64,000 nt of DNA from Geobacter sp. (GCA_003574895.1 PJFB01000003.1:186001-250000), one strand, 5' to 3'. Positions 8,256 to 17,395 are shown, counted from the stretch's first letter. The notes: a model not told the origin generated them from the sequence alone. Numbers and translations are program-made.

Positions 8256-9437
8256 TCATCTTACCCAGCCAGCCGGATCCACCGGCTTGCCTTGATATCT
8301 AATTTCAAAATACAACATCGGACCTTTCGAGGAATCCAGATCCCCTACTGTTGCTACCACTTCGTTGCGGGCTACTTCGGCCCCAACCTTTTTAAGTATT
8401 TTCTGTGCATGGGCATAAAGGCTGAAATAGCCGCCACCATGGTCAACGATAATCATATTGCCATAACCCTTGAAATAGTCGGCAAAGATGACGTTCCCTT
8501 CGTAAATTGAATGTATGTCCGTACCTGCACCGGCAGAAATGGACAGTCCCTTGCTGAAGGTATAGGAATTGAATTCCGGATGTTTGTGCTTGCCATAGGT
8601 TTCTATTACCTCACCACGCACCGGCAACGACATGCGCCCTTTCTGCGAGGCAAAACCCCGATCAGGCACCGGAGGCAGTTCAGGTAACGGTTTGAGTTTA
8701 TTGCCCCGTTTATCATGCCTGGATGAAAGCTTACGGCGGCTGAGAGCGTTAAGGCGCTCAATCATGTATTGCAACCGGGAAGCATTGGCTTGGAGTTCCT
8801 TGAGCGATGTTTCAAAGCCCTTGCGGTCATGGCGAACCTTGAGCAGGTATGCGGACTTCCTGCTTTGTTCCTGCTCAATCTCCTTTTTTTTAAGGGCTAT
8901 ACCCTGCTTGATGCGTTCCTTTCTGGCTGCGTCCCGCTCCAGATTAAGCTTTAACTTGCTCAACTCATCAAGCGTTTTATTATACTCCGCGAAGATTTTT
9001 TTGTCATTCTCCAGAATGGAACGCATGTAGCGGATATTCTCGGCCATCTGCGGAAATGACTCGGAGGAAAAGAACATCCGCAATGCCCCTAGTTCTCCGG
9101 CTTTGTAGAGCGAAGCCAGGCGGCGCTCAATCTCGGCTTTCTTGCGATTGGCCTCATCCGTTACCCTGGCGATCTCCTTGCCTGTAACTCCCAGATGGGA
9201 CTCGACATCAATCAGTTCACGATCCAGTTTACCAAGGTCGTTTTTTTTCTGATCAAGATTGCGATTGATCTCCTGCAGTTCGGTGGAAACAACCGCTTCA
9301 ACCTTGCGGGTCTTGGAGATCAATTGTTTCTTGGCCCTGATTGCCTGCTTGACACCCTTCAACTCGTCGTTGGGGCTTGCACCCCAGACAGTGGCGGCAA
9401 TAGCAAGAAACAAGAATATGCACGACAGTTGTTTCAT
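8256..9437 (-). CDS. envC: Murein hydrolase activator EnvC-like, degenerate LytM domain
   Basis: A 393-residue exported protein: signal peptide (1-19), long coiled coils (about 25-240) and a C-terminal LytM/M23 domain (about 270-393). The usual zinc-site pattern H.G.D is replaced by SKGLSIS, and the final LHFE motif reads LYFEIR. Only the YAH histidine remains, so the domain should be catalytically dead, as in EnvC activators. The start overlaps the ftsX stop region, indicating translational coupling. The order ftsE-ftsX-envC matches the known complex, in which FtsEX controls EnvC and thereby amidases at the septum. Confidence 0.92.
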   Translation of the reverse strand: MKQLSCIFLFLAIAATVWGASPNDELKGVKQAIRAKKQLISKTRKVEAVVSTELQEINRNLDQKKNDLGKLDRELIDVESHLGVTGKEIARVTDEANRKKAEIERRLASLYKAGELGALRMFFSSESFPQMAENIRYMRSILENDKKIFAEYNKTLDELSKLKLNLERDAARKERIKQGIALKKKEIEQEQSRKSAYLLKVRHDRKGFETSLKELQANASRLQYMIERLNALSRRKLSSRHDKRGNKLKPLPELPPVPDRGFASQKGRMSLPVRGEVIETYGKHKHPEFNSYTFSKGLSISAGAGTDIHSIYEGNVIFADYFKGYGNMIIVDHGGGYFSLYAHAQKILKKVGAEVARNEVVATVGDLDSSKGPMLYFEIRYQGKPVDPAGWVR

Positions 9438-9440
9438 TAT

Positions 9441-10409
9441 TCAAACGTTAATGAATCTTTTGAGTGATGTCAGACTGCCGATAAAGCCGAGCGCTATGCC
9501 TGACAGGCAGATAGCGGCGATATACTCGGGAGGCAGGAACGACAGGCCGGATGCGGTCGGGTCGAAAGTCACGAAACTGCCGGCATTGTGGAGAAAGCCT
9601 TCATACAGCCCAGTCAACAGGACCATGGCCAATACACCTCCGGCACCGCCCTGGATAATCCCTTCTATCAGGAAAGGAGCTTTGATAAAAAAACGCGTTG
9701 CCCCCACGAGCGCCATAACCTCCAACTCGTCGCGACGGGCATAGATGGTCAGCTTGATGGTGTTGGACACGATAAAGACAACGGCGATGACCAGGAAACC
9801 GCCCAGCAACGCACCCAGCATGCGAATGAAATTGAGGAAGGTGTTGAAACGCCTGACCCATTCCTCGCCGTATTGGACTTCGCCGATACCGGGTATGCGC
9901 TTGAGGGCCGCAACAAAGGCCTCTATTCCCTCCGTATTCCTGTCGGCTTTTTTTAACGCAATCTCGAAAGAGGTGGGCAATATCTCCGGCCGCACCCCTT
10001 CCAGCAAGGTTTCCTGCCCGCGCAGCCTGCTCTTGAATCTTTTGAGCGCTTCATCGCGAGATACGTAACTGACCTTGGATGCACCGGGTATGGCCAAAAT
10101 GCTGCTCCGCAAAGCAGCCTGTTCCTGTGTGGGGAGTTCGCGATCGAAATAAACCGTTACCTGGACCCGCTCGCTCCAGGTATCAGCGGCATTTTCCAGG
10201 TTGACGAACACCAGCAGGAACAGCGATATAATCAGGAGCGCCAGGGTGATGGTGCCGATGGTCACACAATTGACAAAGATGTTCTGTTTGACATTGATCA
10301 GGGCACGGCTGACAAAATAGCCCAGGCGTCCGCCAAAACCCTCGCCGACCAGGACAGGACGCTTATAGGATTGATTTACCGGCGCTGCCTTCTTTTTCCA
10401 TCTATTCAA
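9441..10409 (-). CDS. ftsX: Cell division membrane protein FtsX
   Basis: A 322-residue permease-like subunit: cytoplasmic N-tail, TM1 (about 45-70), a periplasmic domain (about 75-190; RVQVTVYFDRELPTQEQ) and three further membrane segments. The start is a TTG at 10409-10407, preceded by GGGAGAG inside the end of ftsE and overlapping it by 8 bp; the nearby ATG at 10401 is out of frame. It should pair with FtsE and transmit ATP hydrolysis to the EnvC-like protein encoded next. Confidence 0.93.
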   Translation of the reverse strand: MNRWKKKAAPVNQSYKRPVLVGEGFGGRLGYFVSRALINVKQNIFVNCVTIGTITLALLIISLFLLVFVNLENAADTWSERVQVTVYFDRELPTQEQAALRSSILAIPGASKVSYVSRDEALKRFKSRLRGQETLLEGVRPEILPTSFEIALKKADRNTEGIEAFVAALKRIPGIGEVQYGEEWVRRFNTFLNFIRMLGALLGGFLVIAVVFIVSNTIKLTIYARRDELEVMALVGATRFFIKAPFLIEGIIQGGAGGVLAMVLLTGLYEGFLHNAGSFVTFDPTASGLSFLPPEYIAAICLSGIALGFIGSLTSLKRFINV

Positions 10410-11055
10410 CGATCTCTCCCTTGCTGAGTGTCACCAGGCGTTTATGGCTGTTTTCTATAAGTCGCCGATCGTGTGTGGCCACAACTACCGTAGTACCGCG
10501 CACGTTTGCTTCCTTGAAGATGTTCAGAATCTGGTTTTTGTTGGCATCATCCAAGTTACCGGTCGGTTCATCCGCTAGCAGAATTTTTGGATCGTTCACC
10601 AAGGCGCGGGCCAGTGCCACACGCTGCTGTTCACCGCCGGAGAGACGCTGCGGTGTCAGGTTGATCTTTGATTCCATCCCCATCTGTTTGAGGATGTGCA
10701 TGACCTTTTTGCCGATGTCGGCCCTGCCCCAGCCAAGCACCTCCAGGGTGATGGCGACATTCTCCAGCACCGTGCGATTTGGAAGCAGCTTAAAATCCTG
10801 AAAAACGACCCCTATCGACCGCCTCAGGAATGGTATCTGGGAGGGTGCCATGCGGGATATATTCTGGCCGTCGATCAGCACCTGGCCCTGGGTGGGGGTC
10901 AAGGCACCGTAGAGAAGGCGCAAAAGCGTTGTTTTGCCGGCACCTGATGGACCGGTCAGAAAAACGAATTCGCCCTTTTCTATGCGCAGACTAATGCCGT
11001 TAAGGGCAGTGGCATCTTTCTGGTAGGCCAGCGATACGTTGTGTAGTTGGATCAT
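10402..11055 (-). CDS. ftsE: Cell division ATP-binding protein FtsE
   Basis: A 217-residue ABC ATPase with Walker A GPSGAGKTTLL (about 36-46), signature LSGGEQQRVALARAL, Walker B ILLADEPTGNLD and the switch histidine in VVVATHD. The frame stays open to 11238, but the extra 61 residues lie over the pseudopilin gene in another frame and resemble nothing, so the start is the ATG at 11055 (MIQLHNVSLAY), giving normal FtsE length. It begins 4 bp after the pseudopilin stop. Confidence 0.95.
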   Translation of the reverse strand: MIQLHNVSLAYQKDATALNGISLRIEKGEFVFLTGPSGAGKTTLLRLLYGALTPTQGQVLIDGQNISRMAPSQIPFLRRSIGVVFQDFKLLPNRTVLENVAITLEVLGWGRADIGKKVMHILKQMGMESKINLTPQRLSGGEQQRVALARALVNDPKILLADEPTGNLDDANKNQILNIFKEANVRGTTVVVATHDRRLIENSHKRLVTLSKGEIVE

Positions 11056-11059
11056 GACG

Positions 11060-11680
11060 TCACCACTCGTTGTAAGGGGTGCCGTTGGTCCCCACCAGGT
11101 TGGATCCGCTGTGCACATCGTAAACGTTGCCCGGTCCGCTGCTCTCACCACTGCCAGAGGTTCCGGAACCCAAGAGAGGTGTTGACCCCATGCTGCTTTC
11201 AGACAAGGGTGAACTGCCTTCGGGCGGAGGCGCAACAATGACCCAGGTATCGTTTTGCTTCGTAAACGGGTCCTTCGGAATGACCCTCATGTAGCCCTTA
11301 TCCACCAGATCGCTCAGTGCATCCGGATATTTCCCCTGATCGGCGTAAAACTGGTCGATGGTATCGCGGAAGTTATAGAGGTCTTCGCGCAATACCGCCT
11401 CCTTGGTCTTGATGATGCTCCACTGGTAATTGGGCACGGCAATGGCGGCCAGAATGCCTATGATCGAAACCACAATCATCAATTCTATCAATGTGAAACC
11501 GCGGCAGCCGGCCAGTATCCGTGGTCTTCGCGCCTTCGCCTTCGGAAGCGGGTATATTGGTGATAACGGATCTGACGATTCCGTCGGTAAATCCGGTCCG
11601 CACCCTGAACCTATTCCCGAAAGAGCGATGGTACTGAGGACGGCCGCGCCCTCTTCACCAGTCTTTATATTTAGTGCCAT
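11060..11680 (-). CDS. Type II secretion pseudopilin (GspG/OxpG-like) with an unusually long leader
   Basis: A 206-residue prepilin-like protein. The prepilin peptidase site is CRG|FTLIELMIVVSIIGILAAIA, with Glu at +5, followed by a GspG-like C-terminal domain (YPDALSDLVDKGYMRVIPKDPF). The leader before the cleavage site is about 61 residues, against the usual 5-25. No ATG, GTG or TTG occurs in frame between 11680 and the cleavage site, and GAAGGAAC lies well placed before the ATG at 11680, so the long leader seems real. The start overlaps the upstream pseudopilin gene by 26 bp. Confidence 0.87.
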   Translation of the reverse strand: MALNIKTGEEGAAVLSTIALSGIGSGCGPDLPTESSDPLSPIYPLPKAKARRPRILAGCRGFTLIELMIVVSIIGILAAIAVPNYQWSIIKTKEAVLREDLYNFRDTIDQFYADQGKYPDALSDLVDKGYMRVIPKDPFTKQNDTWVIVAPPPEGSSPLSESSMGSTPLLGSGTSGSGESSGPGNVYDVHSGSNLVGTNGTPYNEW

Positions 11681-12170
11681 CAATTGCGGTTCCTTCGCTG
11701 AGTGAATAAACATCAAAAACATCTTCCCCACCCCAACTGGTCGAGTCGGGCTTGTCTTCATAGGAACGCAGCCCCCATTTGGGTTCTTCCCCCGGCTTGG
11801 GCGGATTCATGGGGTCGGGAGGAATTTTGCGCAGAAATTTCCTGGTGGGTGGAGTAACTTCACCGAAATCATAACCTTCCACCAGCACCTGCAATGTTTC
11901 CGGACAACCCGAACTCTTGTTGATTACAGTATTGATTTTTTTGTTATCCAAAGCCCAATCGTACTTTTTCCTGTACTCGTCTATAGCGGTGCGAATGGTG
12001 CGCAGGTTGCGACGCAGTTCAATCTCGCGGGTGCGTTTGGCCGTCATCTGGACGAACGGAACCGCCACCGAGGCCAGAATGGCCAGGACAGTGACGGTTA
12101 CCACCAACTCTATAAGGGATACACCTTTGCGATCTTTAAGAAATGTCAGCATACGGGCAACATTGCTCAA
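11655..12170 (-). CDS. Type II secretion/type IV pseudopilin
   Basis: A 171-residue prepilin-like protein with a 16-residue basic leader, cleavage site RKG|VSLIELVVTVTVLAILASVAVPF (Glu at +5) and a hydrophobic N-terminal helix. Its end (...FDVYSLSEG...YKDW) resembles that of the neighbouring pseudopilin (...YNEW), so they are probably paralogues. The start overlaps the end of the secretin gene by 4 bp. It should be a minor or major pseudopilin of the GspD/E/F system encoded upstream. No prepilin peptidase gene is in the window. Confidence 0.88.
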   Translation of the reverse strand: MSNVARMLTFLKDRKGVSLIELVVTVTVLAILASVAVPFVQMTAKRTREIELRRNLRTIRTAIDEYRKKYDWALDNKKINTVINKSSGCPETLQVLVEGYDFGEVTPPTRKFLRKIPPDPMNPPKPGEEPKWGLRSYEDKPDSTSWGGEDVFDVYSLSEGTAIDGTKYKDW

Positions 12171-14713
12171 CGGACATCCACGGCAGTGCTGAACGGCAAC
12201 ATTGTCAGGGGCTTGCCGTCAGCGGCCATAAAGCTGACGTTGCGGAAACCGAAGCTGGCCGGCCCCTGATTCTTGGCCCGGAAAATTGCAGTTGCCAGGG
12301 GTCCACCGCCCGATACCCCGCCAAGACCGGCTCCACGCGCCTGGCTGATGGTCACCGTACCGCTAGCTTTATCAGCCGTGTTTGAGAACGTGGAAGGTTT
12401 GCCGTCGCTTTTCAGAAAACTTCCCTGGGCAACAGATACGAATTCCACAAAAATCGGATCATATGTCAGGACAAATGATGATGATGCCAGATCATTGACG
12501 TCATTTGCCTTTATATCCAGGCTGAACTGCTGCCCAAGGGAAATCGACGAAGGAGCGGTAATCTGTAACAGACCACGCTTCTGGGCAGCAGGCCCGGCAA
12601 CTGCGGCTGCAGATTTTGCCGCTGTAGTTGCTGCAGCTGCAGCAGGTGCAGACGCCGGCTGCAAGGGATTCTGCACCGTCTGACCTGCAACCGCGCTTTG
12701 AGTGGTTTTCCCCATTTCCGGCAACTGGCCGGTCTGGACCGATGATTGGGGAGCAGTGAGCGCAGCAGGTGCTCGCTGGGGCTGAACAGCTGGTTGCAAA
12801 CCACCTGCAGGACGCTGTGCCGCAGGAACCGGCAGTTGTTTCTTTTCAGTCTTGGGAGCGTTTTCAAACACCGGCTCCTGTTCAAAGGAGGCCAAAGGCT
12901 TAGCCAGCGAGGGGTCGTCTTCCTTGCCGGAAGAGAACGACATCAGGTCTCCCTCGGGCACAACCACACCCCGAACCAGCCGGGGGGTAATTGCGAGCAG
13001 CAGTTCACTCTTGGTATGATTGTAGTTCGAGTCGGTGAACAGGCGCCCGATCAATGGAATATCGCTCAGGAACATCAGCTTGTTTTTGTCGTCGCCGGTT
13101 GTTTTCTGGATCAGACCGCCAATGATACTGGTTTCACCATCCTTGAGACTGAGGACTGTTTCCAGGTTGCGGGTGCCGATTGTCACGACGCTGGTGCCGC
13201 CCCCCACATCCCTTGCCGCCCCGACCTGCTGGCTTACTTCAAGGCTCAATTTGATGACGATCTCGTTGTTAAGCTGTATGGTTGGCTCGGCATTGACCTT
13301 GACACCTACGTCAACGTACTGAACATTAACGCTTACCGTTGAGTTGGTCGTGTTGGAGGTGGTAATGGGGAGCCTGGTGCCCACCGTGAACTTGGACTTT
13401 TCCTTGTTCTTTACCCTGATTTTCGGGTTGGAGAGCACTTCGCCCTTGGAGAGTGTCTTGCCGAAATTGTAGGTGGCATTGGGAACCGTCACAAAACCGC
13501 CGTAACCATTCATGGAAAAGGCCCGCACAAGATTGGTAATTGCAGTATCCGTCGTTGTTGTTGTGGTGGAAGTGCTCGACGAGGTCGTGGTCGATGACAG
13601 AGTGGTCCCCAACAGGTTGCCGGAGGGGGAATAGGCGCCCAACTGAACATTGTAATTGCTCAGCAGCAAGCCCAGGCGCTGGGTATTCGTGTCGCTGACC
13701 TCGATCACCTCCACATCCAGCACAACCTCCGGATCGGGAACATCGTTGGCATCCAGGATCTTTGCGACCACATCAACGACATCGCTGGTGTCGCGCACCA
13801 CCACGGAATTGGTATCCTCGTTGACATAGATCTTGCGCACCTGAATCATGGTACGAATCAGGTTAACGGCCTTTTTGGCCTCCATGTAGTTGAGATGAAA
13901 TGTGCGCAGTTGCATGTCTTCATACTGTTTTATCTTATCTGGTGTCCTGGGGTAGATGATCACTGTGCTTTCATTGGCCACCTTACGCCCTAGCTTAAAC
14001 ATATTGGTCAACAGATCCAGTGTCTGCTGGAAAGTAGCGTTCTCAAGATAGATGGTAACCGGCTGATCTTTGACCGTGTCGTCGAATATGAAATTAATTC
14101 CGGATAACTGACTGATTATATTGAACACATCCTTGATCTTGGCATCCTTGAACTTCAGCGTGATCGGCTTGGCTGATTTGAGGCTTAGCTCATATCCTTC
14201 CAGCTTGTTTTTCCGCATCCCCGTAACCCGTTCCAAGGCCTTTTTATAATCCTTGTTGTCAGGGCTCAACTCAAGGGCGCGAGCGAAACTGCGGTCAGCA
14301 TCCTTCAGCTTGTTGGATTTTTCAAAATCCAACCCCTCCTGAAAGGCTTGTTGGGCATCTTTCAACCTTGTGGCATCTTCTATCCGTTGTTTATAAATCC
14401 CCTGGGTTGGATCGAAGGCAAGTGCGGTCTGAAACTCGGCCAGGGCCGCGGAGTATTCGCTCTGCCCAAACAGTTGCTCGCCCATCTTATAATGCATATC
14501 AGCGGCTATATCACGGGCCTTGAGGAAGCGAAGCCGGTACTCGCTGGTTTCGGGGTCCTCGCGGAAGGCATCGGCATAACTGTACATTGCTTCCTCGTAC
14601 TTGCCCTCCGACTCGAACTGTTCCCCCTTGGAAAAGGCCCGATGACTGGCGGAACAGCCGCCAACAAGGGCCAGCATGAGGACAAATATGATCAGATGAG
14701 TAAGGTTGCGCAT
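12167..14713 (-). CDS. gspD: Type II secretion secretin GspD-like lipoprotein with TPRs and a C-terminal cohesin domain
   Basis: An 848-residue outer-membrane secretin. Lipobox LVGGC (Cys20); TPR-like repeats (about 25-165); STN/N0 (about 185-245); N1 (about 265-330); secretin domain (about 340-580), including VLSNPKIRVKN, VGVKVNAEPTI and IPLIGRLF; an Ala/Pro/Gln-rich linker (about 605-710); and a cohesin-type domain (about 714-848; QQFSLDIKANDVNDLASSSF). The start is the ATG at 14713 after AGGAGG, not the longer frame to 14770. The extra cohesin domain is not part of classical GspD. It forms the outer-membrane channel of the locus. Confidence 0.92.
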   Translation of the reverse strand: MRNLTHLIIFVLMLALVGGCSASHRAFSKGEQFESEGKYEEAMYSYADAFREDPETSEYRLRFLKARDIAADMHYKMGEQLFGQSEYSAALAEFQTALAFDPTQGIYKQRIEDATRLKDAQQAFQEGLDFEKSNKLKDADRSFARALELSPDNKDYKKALERVTGMRKNKLEGYELSLKSAKPITLKFKDAKIKDVFNIISQLSGINFIFDDTVKDQPVTIYLENATFQQTLDLLTNMFKLGRKVANESTVIIYPRTPDKIKQYEDMQLRTFHLNYMEAKKAVNLIRTMIQVRKIYVNEDTNSVVVRDTSDVVDVVAKILDANDVPDPEVVLDVEVIEVSDTNTQRLGLLLSNYNVQLGAYSPSGNLLGTTLSSTTTSSSTSTTTTTTDTAITNLVRAFSMNGYGGFVTVPNATYNFGKTLSKGEVLSNPKIRVKNKEKSKFTVGTRLPITTSNTTNSTVSVNVQYVDVGVKVNAEPTIQLNNEIVIKLSLEVSQQVGAARDVGGGTSVVTIGTRNLETVLSLKDGETSIIGGLIQKTTGDDKNKLMFLSDIPLIGRLFTDSNYNHTKSELLLAITPRLVRGVVVPEGDLMSFSSGKEDDPSLAKPLASFEQEPVFENAPKTEKKQLPVPAAQRPAGGLQPAVQPQRAPAALTAPQSSVQTGQLPEMGKTTQSAVAGQTVQNPLQPASAPAAAAATTAAKSAAAVAGPAAQKRGLLQITAPSSISLGQQFSLDIKANDVNDLASSSFVLTYDPIFVEFVSVAQGSFLKSDGKPSTFSNTADKASGTVTISQARGAGLGGVSGGGPLATAIFRAKNQGPASFGFRNVSFMAADGKPLTMLPFSTAVDVR

Positions 14714-14770
14714 CCTGGGCGTTTCCTCCTGTAAGGATTCAAGCATAAAACTCCACCATGCTCCCGGCAC

Positions 14771-15391
14771 TTATTTGCTCGCCATGCTGAGAGGCCGGTT
14801 TTCAATCAATGGTATGACAATTTCTTCACCGGTATCGGTAACAAGTATGGTCAGGGCCTGGTCGGTTATGGAGGCGGCCTGATAGCGCCCCGCAAAGGTT
14901 TCGCCTTTCTTGACCAGGATAATATCTTTGTCCTTGGCCAGAAAGATAGTCTTCTGATTGTTTTTTTTGAGAAAACCCAAAAATGTAAAACGGGCCAGTT
15001 CCCGTGGCGCAGTTCCTGTTGCAGCAGTCGGAACCGGAAGCACCGGAGCTGTTTTAGGTGCCGGGGCTGGCGGCAGGGCCGGCTTGGCGACACTTGCCAT
15101 CTGCTTCATGACTTTTAATTCATCGATAAATACCGGTTTGAATATGTCGCGCCGGTAACCCTTGAAGGAGGCCTGTTCCTTATTTAGCAGATCAAGTCTG
15201 AGTGAACGCCCTTCGGCTGAAGATGCTGCCTTGACAAGTGGCTGCCGCTTCTTTTCAGCCTTGAGATGCGATCCAGGAGGGTATTTCATTGGGCTTACCG
15301 TCTTGAGACGCGGATAGGACAGATAACTCCAGATCAATGTTGCCACCAACAGAATCAACAGGATTAAGAGGATCAGGCGCTGCCGGCTCAT
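14771..15391 (-). CDS. Inner-membrane secretion protein, GspC/PilP-like
   Basis: A 206-residue bitopic protein: TM at about residues 6-25, a basic linker (about 40-70), a Pro/Ala-rich segment (about 100-125) and a C-terminal beta domain (about 130-200; FTFLGFLKKNNQKTIFLAKDKDIILVKKGETFAGRY). That domain resembles the HR/PilP region that links the inner-membrane platform to the secretin. Position agrees: it overlaps the PilO-like gene by 4 bp and is followed by gspD. Identity is inferred from topology and order, not from strong motif matches. Confidence 0.75.
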   Translation of the reverse strand: MSRQRLILLILLILLVATLIWSYLSYPRLKTVSPMKYPPGSHLKAEKKRQPLVKAASSAEGRSLRLDLLNKEQASFKGYRRDIFKPVFIDELKVMKQMASVAKPALPPAPAPKTAPVLPVPTAATGTAPRELARFTFLGFLKKNNQKTIFLAKDKDIILVKKGETFAGRYQAASITDQALTILVTDTGEEIVIPLIENRPLSMASK

Positions 15392-15933
15392 GCACCCTCC
15401 CGCAGATAAACCGTCAGGTTGACGTTCATGGAAACATTTTCCTCAAATGGATCCCTGTTTGAAAGAGCAACCCCTTCAATCACGACCATTTCGCGATTTT
15501 TCTGCAAGTCGGCCAGAAAGCTCTTGACCGCGGCGTAACTTCCTGAAACGGACATATTTATGCTATACGCCAGCAGATCCTCATTTTTTACGACTTGCGG
15601 TTTATAGGTGACCGTACCAATGACAACATTACTTGAAGCAGCGGCATCCAGAATATCACCCAGGACACTGGGAAACTGACGTTTGAGTGGAATAAGTGCG
15701 CTCAGCTTTTCAAGGTCGGCCAACGCCTGCCGATACACCACGCTGACGTCGCCGCGTTCGGCTACCGACACCCTGCGCCTCAGTTCGTGCCATTTTTGCC
15801 GGGCCTCATTTACCGAGGAATCCAGGTAACCATAGTTGACGGCATACACGGCGATATTCACCACCAGCAGCAGTAACGCCGCATTAAGACAGCGTTTTTT
15901 CTGGCGGTATATTTCGATGAGGATATGTTTCAT
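15388..15933 (-). CDS. pilO: PilO/GspM-like inner-membrane assembly protein
   Basis: About 181 residues: short basic cytoplasmic tail, one TM (about 14-33), coiled coil (about 35-75) and a ferredoxin-like domain ending SMNVNLTVYLREG. The start at 15933 overlaps the PilN-like stop by 4 bp; six further codons upstream are possible but lie inside the previous gene. In T4P/T2SS machines this subunit dimerises with PilN/GspL and forms the periplasmic part of the platform. Confidence 0.83.
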   Translation of the reverse strand: MKHILIEIYRQKKRCLNAALLLLVVNIAVYAVNYGYLDSSVNEARQKWHELRRRVSVAERGDVSVVYRQALADLEKLSALIPLKRQFPSVLGDILDAAASSNVVIGTVTYKPQVVKNEDLLAYSINMSVSGSYAAVKSFLADLQKNREMVVIEGVALSNRDPFEENVSMNVNLTVYLREGA

Positions 15934-16472
15934 TGCATTACCGCTCGGCATGACAGGGTAAATTGCACTCCCCTGGTTTTTTCACCAATTGCCAGGTCAT
16001 GGTGCGAAAGGAGCAAAACATTTGTAAAACGCTTGGAACTCTCAAGGTTTCCCAGATAGTTTTTCAGCATATCGAAATTCTTGGTGCGCCCTTCTATTTT
16101 CAGTCCGCCGTCTTTTTTATCCGGCACCATTGAAACCAGGGCAACTCCGGCAGGTGTGACGTTTTCCAGCTGGTCCAGCAGTTCCAGCCAATTGTAGGCC
16201 TTGCGCTCTATGATTCCGTTATAGAAATGGATCCGGTTCATGGTTCGCGAGTAATCCTTTTCCGAAACCCCTGGAGGGCGGGCACTGAGACGAGCTTCGA
16301 GGTTTGTGTTTTCTGCCACAGTACGGCGCAGATCGCCCAGGTTCCAGGAGATGCGGGTCACATTCCAGACCAGCAGAATCGCCAATATTATAAGGCCGGC
16401 AACACAGGCCTGATTAATCTTCCGGTAATCCAGATATGTCTTGGTGGCAAGATTGATGGTAAAACGCATCAC
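15930..16472 (-). CDS. pilN: PilN/GspL-like inner-membrane assembly protein
   Basis: A 180-residue protein that starts MMRFTINLATKTYLDYR, the PilN-type cytoplasmic motif (INLA) that docks into PilM, followed by one TM (about 24-42) and a periplasmic coiled coil plus ferredoxin-like domain (LDQLENVTPAGVALVSM). It overlaps the PilM-like stop and the PilO-like start by 4 bp each. That arrangement fits a PilM-N-O unit serving the GspE/F/D machine. Confidence 0.86.
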   Translation of the reverse strand: MMRFTINLATKTYLDYRKINQACVAGLIILAILLVWNVTRISWNLGDLRRTVAENTNLEARLSARPPGVSEKDYSRTMNRIHFYNGIIERKAYNWLELLDQLENVTPAGVALVSMVPDKKDGGLKIEGRTKNFDMLKNYLGNLESSKRFTNVLLLSHHDLAIGEKTRGVQFTLSCRAVMQ

Positions 16473-17395
16473 AAGCTCCTCAAGGCAGAACCGATTGCGG
16501 CAGTGAATGGGAAAAGTGATGCCTGGTCGGCCGGCGCTTCATCCGATGGCGTCACGGCAGCCTTGGCCTCCAGCAAAACCGGTGTACTGCCGGCAGCCTC
16601 GGCCACCATGTCACAGAAACCGGTTGACACATCGGGAGGGGCAACACAGGCAATGTTTTGCATCACGCGTTCCGGAAAGCGCTCGTGATGCACCAGAAAG
16701 GAGTTGGTAATTTCCATGAAAACCCGACTGTCAACGGCCGGTGTGCCGGCAAGCTCCTTGACCCGCACGAATTCCGGAATGCCGTTCGAAAAAATCATGA
16801 TGCCCAGAATATTATCGAAATACGATACCAGCGCACATTGCTCCAGGGAGGCGAGACGTTGCTCGAACGTCCGGTATAGATTGAATGAGTTGAAATCAAT
16901 TCTGGACGGAACCAAACCGGCGGCAACCAGCGACTCTTCGTATTGGCCCATGACCCGGCGTGACACCAGTGCCACCAGCAGAGCCATGTCTCCGTTCTCG
17001 CGTATGGAGAGCTGCTGATAATCCAAATGTGTATCGGCAACGTCGAAGGGAATATTCTTCTTGAGCTTCCAGCGTATCATGTCGATACCCTCTGATCGGC
17101 TCTTGAAGCGCCCTTCCATATCCAGGAGCAGGATATGGCCCACTGTATCCGGGAGAGTAACCGAGATGCGTGGCCCAGGGTGCAGCAAAGTATTGTAGGC
17201 ATCTTTTACATTGCGGATAAACGCATCTGTGTCCAGAATATTTTGTTCGCGCAGTGACGTGCGTATGACGCCTGGATCAAAGGGACGGTAAGAAACACGC
17301 TCCAACCTTGGTAACGTCACCGATCCGCCCAGCAGGGCAAAGGCCACGCCCGACGATCCGATTTCAAGCCCGAGCGATTTTCTGGAAAACAGCAT
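16469..17395 (-). CDS. pilM: PilM-like actin-fold assembly protein
   Basis: About 308 residues. The N-terminus MLFSRKSLGLEIGSSGVAFALLG and ISVTLPDTVGHI are typical of the PilM/GspL cytoplasmic actin-like fold. A possible upstream start at 17464 would overlap gspE and lacks conserved sequence, so the ATG at 17395 is preferred. It should bind the N-terminal peptide of the PilN-like partner and contact the GspE ATPase encoded 16 bp upstream. Confidence 0.86.
   Translation of the reverse strand: MLFSRKSLGLEIGSSGVAFALLGGSVTLPRLERVSYRPFDPGVIRTSLREQNILDTDAFIRNVKDAYNTLLHPGPRISVTLPDTVGHILLLDMEGRFKSRSEGIDMIRWKLKKNIPFDVADTHLDYQQLSIRENGDMALLVALVSRRVMGQYEESLVAAGLVPSRIDFNSFNLYRTFEQRLASLEQCALVSYFDNILGIMIFSNGIPEFVRVKELAGTPAVDSRVFMEITNSFLVHHERFPERVMQNIACVAPPDVSTGFCDMVAEAAGSTPVLLEAKAAVTPSDEAPADQASLFPFTAAIGSALRSL

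Noticed and set aside
11056-11238. N-terminal extension of the ftsE reading frame
   Set aside because: It overlaps the pseudopilin gene in another frame, has no conserved sequence, and FtsE has normal length from 11055.
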